Assembly: GCA_020852275.1 (NCBI GenBank)
Contig: JADZBE010000024.1
Coordinates: forward strand, 1-64,000
Source: Phycisphaerales bacterium
GTDB lineage: Bacteria; Planctomycetota; Phycisphaerae; UBA1845
Length of the DNA stretch: 64,000 nt
Reading direction: 5' to 3'
This document shows, piece by piece, positions 60,703 to 64,000 of the stretch. The notes beneath the pieces were generated by a model, which saw only the letters and a program-made list of their open reading frames with translations, searched no databases and was not told where the DNA came from. The translations under genes were made by a program, and so were the position numbers. The first letter of the stretch is position 1, and each line of letters opens with the position of its first letter.

Positions 60703-61773
60703 ATGATCAATTGCATGGATTTGACGTACAGGAGAAGAGCGGGCGTGGCGCTCATGCTCGGGGTCACTGCGTGTCTCGCCACGGAAGCGTGTCTTGCAGC
60801 AAGGCTCTCCCTGGATCCGTGGCTTCCCGCGCAGGAAACGCGATCCCGCACAGTGACGCGCGATGCAAAGACTGGAGAGTGGACGGAGGAGCGTCCGCCT
60901 GAGCCTGGAACGTCCACCGGCGATCTTCATTTTCTCCGCGAGGCCGTGAAGGACGGTCTGTACCGGCAGGCGCTGTCCGGCGCGAAGCGCTGGGAGCAGA
61001 CCTATGGAAAGGGCGACGTGAATTACCCGGACGCGGTCCTCGTGCGAACGCAGGCGATGATCGCGCTGCGCCAGTATGACCCGGCGCACACAATCCTGCT
61101 GGAGTTCCTCAACGAGTTCGACGGCACGTCCTATGTGCATGAAGCGCTGCGGCAGGAGTTTATGATCGCGGAAGCGTATCTCGGCGGTGCGAAGCGCCGG
61201 TTCCTGTGGATCAAGATGCTGCCGGCCGAGGACGTGGCGCTGAAGATCCTCGACGACCTGTCCACGGGCTTTCCGGATGACAAGCACGCGGAGCTGGCCA
61301 TCAAGACGAAGGGCGATCACTTTCAGCGCACCGGCGAAAACGAACTGGCCGAGCTGGAATACGTGCGGCTGATGAACGATCATCCGCAGAGCCGCTACCT
61401 GCAATATGCTCTGCGCCGCGCGGCGGACTCTGCCGCGGCGACGTTCGGCGGCGTCGAGTACGACGAATCGCCGCTGATTGAAGCGGAGAATCGGTACGAG
61501 GAGTACGCCAGGCGCTACCCGGACGCCGCGGAGGAGGAAGCCGTCAGCGCGATTCTCGAGACCATGCGCGCCAAGCGCGCGGACAAGGCGCTGAGCATGG
61601 CGCAGTACTACGAGCGATCACGCCATCCGCGGACGGCGATCTTTTATTATCAGCTCGTGGTGCGCGACTGGCCGGGAACCCTCGCCGAGCAGAAGGCGCG
61701 GGAGCGGCTGAACCTGCTGGGGGCGCCGCTGGAGTCGCAGGCGGCCGTGGAAACCGGAGCCGTCGGACAATGA
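60703..61773 (+). CDS. bamD: BamD-like TPR protein of the outer-membrane assembly machinery
   Basis: 356 residues from ATG 60703 (ATG 60715 or TTG 60673 possible). Signal peptide around VALMLGVTACLATEACLAAR; Cys are present but the lipobox is imperfect. Repeated TPR helices of the BamD type: HFLREAVKDGLYRQALSGAK, VRTQAMIALRQYDPAHTILL, AELEYVRLMNDHPQSRYLQY, AENRYEEYARRYPDAAEEEA. Linked by ATGA overlap to an lptE-like gene, which supports an outer-membrane biogenesis role. A generic YfgL/BamD-family tetratricopeptide lipoprotein is the alternative. Confidence 0.7.
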   Translation: MINCMDLTYRRRAGVALMLGVTACLATEACLAARLSLDPWLPAQETRSRTVTRDAKTGEWTEERPPEPGTSTGDLHFLREAVKDGLYRQALSGAKRWEQTYGKGDVNYPDAVLVRTQAMIALRQYDPAHTILLEFLNEFDGTSYVHEALRQEFMIAEAYLGGAKRRFLWIKMLPAEDVALKILDDLSTGFPDDKHAELAIKTKGDHFQRTGENELAELEYVRLMNDHPQSRYLQYALRRAADSAAATFGGVEYDESPLIEAENRYEEYARRYPDAAEEEAVSAILETMRAKRADKALSMAQYYERSRHPRTAIFYYQLVVRDWPGTLAEQKARERLNLLGAPLESQAAVETGAVGQ

Positions 61774-62522
61774 GACGCATCAAGACCGTCGTCTGGCAAT
61801 CGTCAGGTCGAGGGACGCTCCGCGGATGCGGCGCCGCCGCGGCATCGAGCAGGCTGCCCGGATGCGCCGCTCGCGGCCACCGCTTCCTCACAGAGGAGTG
61901 GCACACAGGGATGCACTGCTCGCAGAGCAGTGGCACACCGGAATACACTGCTCGCAGAGCAGTGGCACACCGGGATACACCGCTGACGGGCGCGGCTCTG
62001 ACGGGCACGGCTCTGAAAGAAAACTGTTTCCTTGCGGGGGCGGCGCTGATGGTGGCCGCGTGCACTGCGTTGCTGGGCGGGTGCCGCTACTCCACGGAGA
62101 GGCCCTTCTCCCGCGAATTTCAGACGATCCACGTGGAGATGTTCGACTCGCGGGAGTTCCGCCGCGAGCTGGAGTTCCGCCTGACGGAGGCGCTGGTCAA
62201 GCGGATCGAGATGGACACGCCCTACCGCATCTCGGAGCGTGAGACGGCGGACGTGCTCCTCACGGGCGAGATCCTCAGCGTGGGCAACCGCACCTTCGGC
62301 ACCGACTTCGAGACCGGGCTTCCGCGCGAAATCGGCTCCAGCGTGGCCGTACGCTTCCAGGTGAAGGATCTGCGGACCGGCGCCATCCTCGTGGACCGTC
62401 CGCGATTCGTTTATCAGACCCATTACATCCCCCCCGTCGGCGAGTCGTTCGATAAGGGAATGGTGCGCGGTCTGGACGGGCTGGCCGAGGCGATGGTGGA
62501 GACGATGGAAACGCCGTGGTGA
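61770..62522 (+). CDS. lptE: LptE-like LPS-assembly lipoprotein; 5' part contains a repeat insertion
   Basis: The frame from ATG 61770 (overlapping bamD) encodes 250 residues, but residues 45-75 are translated from 32-base family C repeats. The recognisable protein begins at ATG 62049 (MVAACTALLGGC, lipobox LLGGC), giving about 157 residues. Core: GCRYSTERPFSREFQTIHVE, EFRRELEFRLTEALVKRIEM, ISERETADVLLTGEILSVGN, all in LptE order. LptE plugs LptD in the outer membrane. Which start is used after the repeat insertion is unclear. Confidence 0.75.
   Translation: MRRIKTVVWQSSGRGTLRGCGAAAASSRLPGCAARGHRFLTEEWHTGMHCSQSSGTPEYTARRAVAHRDTPLTGAALTGTALKENCFLAGAALMVAACTALLGGCRYSTERPFSREFQTIHVEMFDSREFRRELEFRLTEALVKRIEMDTPYRISERETADVLLTGEILSVGNRTFGTDFETGLPREIGSSVAVRFQVKDLRTGAILVDRPRFVYQTHYIPPVGESFDKGMVRGLDGLAEAMVETMETPW
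61888..61984. repeat. Three 32-base tandem repeats, family C, inside the lptE 5' region
   Basis: Units beginning CGCAGAGCAGTGGCACACCG at 61921 and 61953, with a degenerate unit before them. Reverse complement of the units at 57839-57918. The frame stays open through them. Confidence 0.8.
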
Positions 62523-62598
62523 ACGTCCTAGAATCTACCAATCTGAAGCATGACCACGATGCACTCGCCCTCTCGCGGACCCAGGGGCCGCTTTGCGG

Positions 62599-64000
62599 AT
62601 GACGAAAGACAACGGATCGCCATCGAAACCGCCGGAAGGCAAGAACCCGGAGCGCCCGGGCGCGCCGGGGTTTCGCCCGTCGCGCAACCTGATCAGTTGG
62701 CTGGTGCTGATGGGCACGGCGATGGTGCTGCTGATCTTCCTGCAGCAAAGCTCGCAGTCGTCCAAGCCGGTGCCGATCAGCGAGTTCCTCAAGTACGTCG
62801 AGGATCAGCAGGTCACCGCGCTGGTGATCCGCTCGACGGAGGGCAAGCTGGAGGGCGAGCGCAAGCCGAACGCGACGGATCCGCCCGGGGTCCGCGCCGT
62901 GTACTTCACCGTCGCCTACCCGGCGGCGGCAATCGACCATGCCTTCATTCAGCAGATGCGCGAGAAGCTGCCGGACGCCAAGATCGAGGAGAAGCAGCAG
63001 AGCCTGTACCTGCCGATCCTCATGAGTTTCCTGCCGTGGCTGCTGGTGTTCGGGTTCATCTGGTTTTTCATCTTCCGCCAGATCCGCAACGTCAGCGGCG
63101 GCGCGGGGATGCTGGGCAGCTTCGGACGCTCGCGTCACCGCGTCACCACGAAGGAGCACACCAACGTCACGTTCGCCGACGTGGCCGGCATCGAGGAAGC
63201 GAAGGACGAGGTGCTCGAAATCGTCGAGTTCCTGCGGTCGCCGAAGAAGTTCTCGCGCCTCGGCGGGCGCATCCCGCGCGGCGTGCTGCTGATCGGCGAG
63301 CCGGGCTGCGGAAAGACGCTGCTGGCAAAGGCGATCGCCGGCGAGGCCGACGTGCCGTTCTTCTCCATCAGCGGCTCGGATTTCGTGGAGATGTTCGTGG
63401 GCGTGGGCGCGTCGCGCGTGCGAGACCTGTTCAAGCAGGCCAAGGACAGCTCGCCGTGCATCATCTTCCTGGATGAGATCGACGCGGTCGGTCGGCGTCG
63501 CGGCACGGGCTTCGGCGGCGGCGGGCATGACGAGCGGGAGCAGACGCTCAACGCCATCCTCGTCGAGATGGACGGCTTTGACACCAACGATCAGGTGATC
63601 GTCATCGCCGCCACCAACCGGGCGGACGTACTGGACCCGGCGCTGATCCGCCCCGGCCGCTTCGACCGGCAGGTGTACGTCCCGCTGCCGGACATGAAGG
63701 GCCGGTACGAGATTCTGAAAGTCCACACGCGCAAGGTGAAGCTGGGTCCGAACGTGGACCTGAAGCGCATCAGCCGCGGCACCCCCGGCTTCTCCGGCGC
63801 GGAGCTGGCGGCGCTGGTCAACGAGTCCGCGATCATCGCGGCAATGACGGACAAGGACTACATCGAGCACGAGGACCTTGAAGAGGCCCGCGACAAGGTT
63901 CGCTGGGGTCGCTCCAAGCGCAGCCGCATCATCGACGAATCGGAGAAGAAGGCCACGGCGTTTCACGAGGCGGGTCATGCGCTGGTTCAGGCGCTGGAGA
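62599..64000 (+). CDS. ftsH: ATP-dependent zinc metalloprotease FtsH, 3' end beyond the window
   Basis: 467 residues visible from ATG 62599. Two membrane helices ([20 protein letters not shown] about 31-50; [20 protein letters not shown] about 138-157) flank the periplasmic loop. AAA+ domain: Walker A GEPGCGKT (about 234), pore loop [17 protein letters not shown], Walker [31 protein letters not shown]. The zinc site HEAGH appears at the very end (about 454-458). Membrane-bound quality-control protease. Normal arrangement; only the C-terminal protease domain is missing because of the window edge. Confidence 0.95.
   Translation, partial: MTKDNGSPSKPPEGKNPERPGAPGFRPSRNLISWLVLMGTAMVLLIFLQQSSQSSKPVPISEFLKYVEDQQVTALVIRSTEGKLEGERKPNATDPPGVRAVYFTVAYPAAAIDHAFIQQMREKLPDAKIEEKQQSLYLPILMSFLPWLLVFGFIWFFIFRQIRNVSGGAGMLGSFGRSRHRVTTKEHTNVTFADVAGIEEAKDEVLEIVEFLRSPKKFSRLGGRIPRGVLLIGEPGCGKTLLAKAIAGEADVPFFSISGSDFVEMFVGVGASRVRDLFKQAKDSSPCIIFLDEIDAVGRRRGTGFGGGGHDEREQTLNAILVEMDGFDTNDQVIVIAATNRADVLDPALIRPGRFDRQVYVPLPDMKGRYEILKVHTRKVKLGPNVDLKRISRGTPGFSGAELAALVNESAIIAAMTDKDYIEHEDLEEARDKVRWGRSKRSRIIDESEKKATAFHEAGHALVQALE

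Noticed and set aside
1-64000. tRNA, rRNA, riboswitch, insertion sequence or prophage
   Set aside because: No cloverleaf, rRNA-like stretch, transposase, integrase or phage structural gene was recognised on either strand by eye; small RNAs cannot be excluded.

Overview
The window looks like a chromosomal segment of a GC-rich planctomycete-type bacterium (tentatively Phycisphaerae-like). Pointers are two proteins with dockerin-type calcium repeats of the planctomycetal style (positions 7310-8170 and 59216-59626), an LPS-bearing envelope (waaA, lptE, bamD), paired oleC/oleD, many ATGA or GTGA start/stop overlaps, and several families of short palindromic repeats. No rRNA or tRNA gene was recognised.

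Layout. 1-5.2 kb: the 3' part of a subtilisin-like peptidase followed by three paralogous secreted proteins that share an almost identical C-terminal domain, with a decayed second copy of the peptidase tail between them. 5.3-8.2 kb: a TIM-barrel protein, a NarL/LuxR response regulator and a dockerin-bearing secreted protein. 8.5-41 kb: a very large respiratory/electron-transfer region. 41-47 kb: a polyprenyl-phosphate glycosyltransferase with membrane partners, then oleC and oleD. 47-60 kb: an ECF sigma/membrane regulator pair, envelope glycosyltransferases, waaA, a TMTC-like TPR protein, secreted proteins and a second sigma factor. 60.7-64 kb: bamD-, lptE- and ftsH-like genes; ftsH runs off the end.

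The central region holds nine multihaem c-type cytochromes with 91 haem-binding motifs by my count (18, 5, 15, 4, 5, 12, 12, 15 and 5). With them are: four NHL beta-propeller proteins, two of them fused to the cytochrome itself; a probable outer-membrane beta-barrel next to a pentahaem lipoprotein; two copies of a [15-haem cytochrome - cysteine-less thioredoxin-fold/TPR protein] pair; a System II cytochrome c maturation pair (ResB/CcsA); and a quinol-oxidising bc-type module (Rieske, b6-type cytochrome b, an enlarged PEWY subunit, and a membrane-anchored pentahaem in place of cytochrome c1). The simplest reading is that electrons leave the quinol pool through the bc module, cross the periplasm on multihaem wires and reach or leave the cell surface through the barrel. 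The donor or acceptor is not evident from sequence.

Regulation. A membrane histidine kinase with a cysteine-rich cytoplasmic segment and an NtrC-type sigma-54 activator sit inside the region. Sequences matching the sigma-54 -24/-12 pattern lie upstream of the flanking cytochrome operons; the best are at 11835-11849 (minus) and 21447-21461 (plus). This suggests a single sigma-54-driven regulon.

Repeats. At least five families of short palindromic elements are scattered between genes, and several copies lie inside reading frames (oleC, the 49.9-52 kb glycosyltransferase, the lptE 5' end). This makes many annotated N-termini doubtful.
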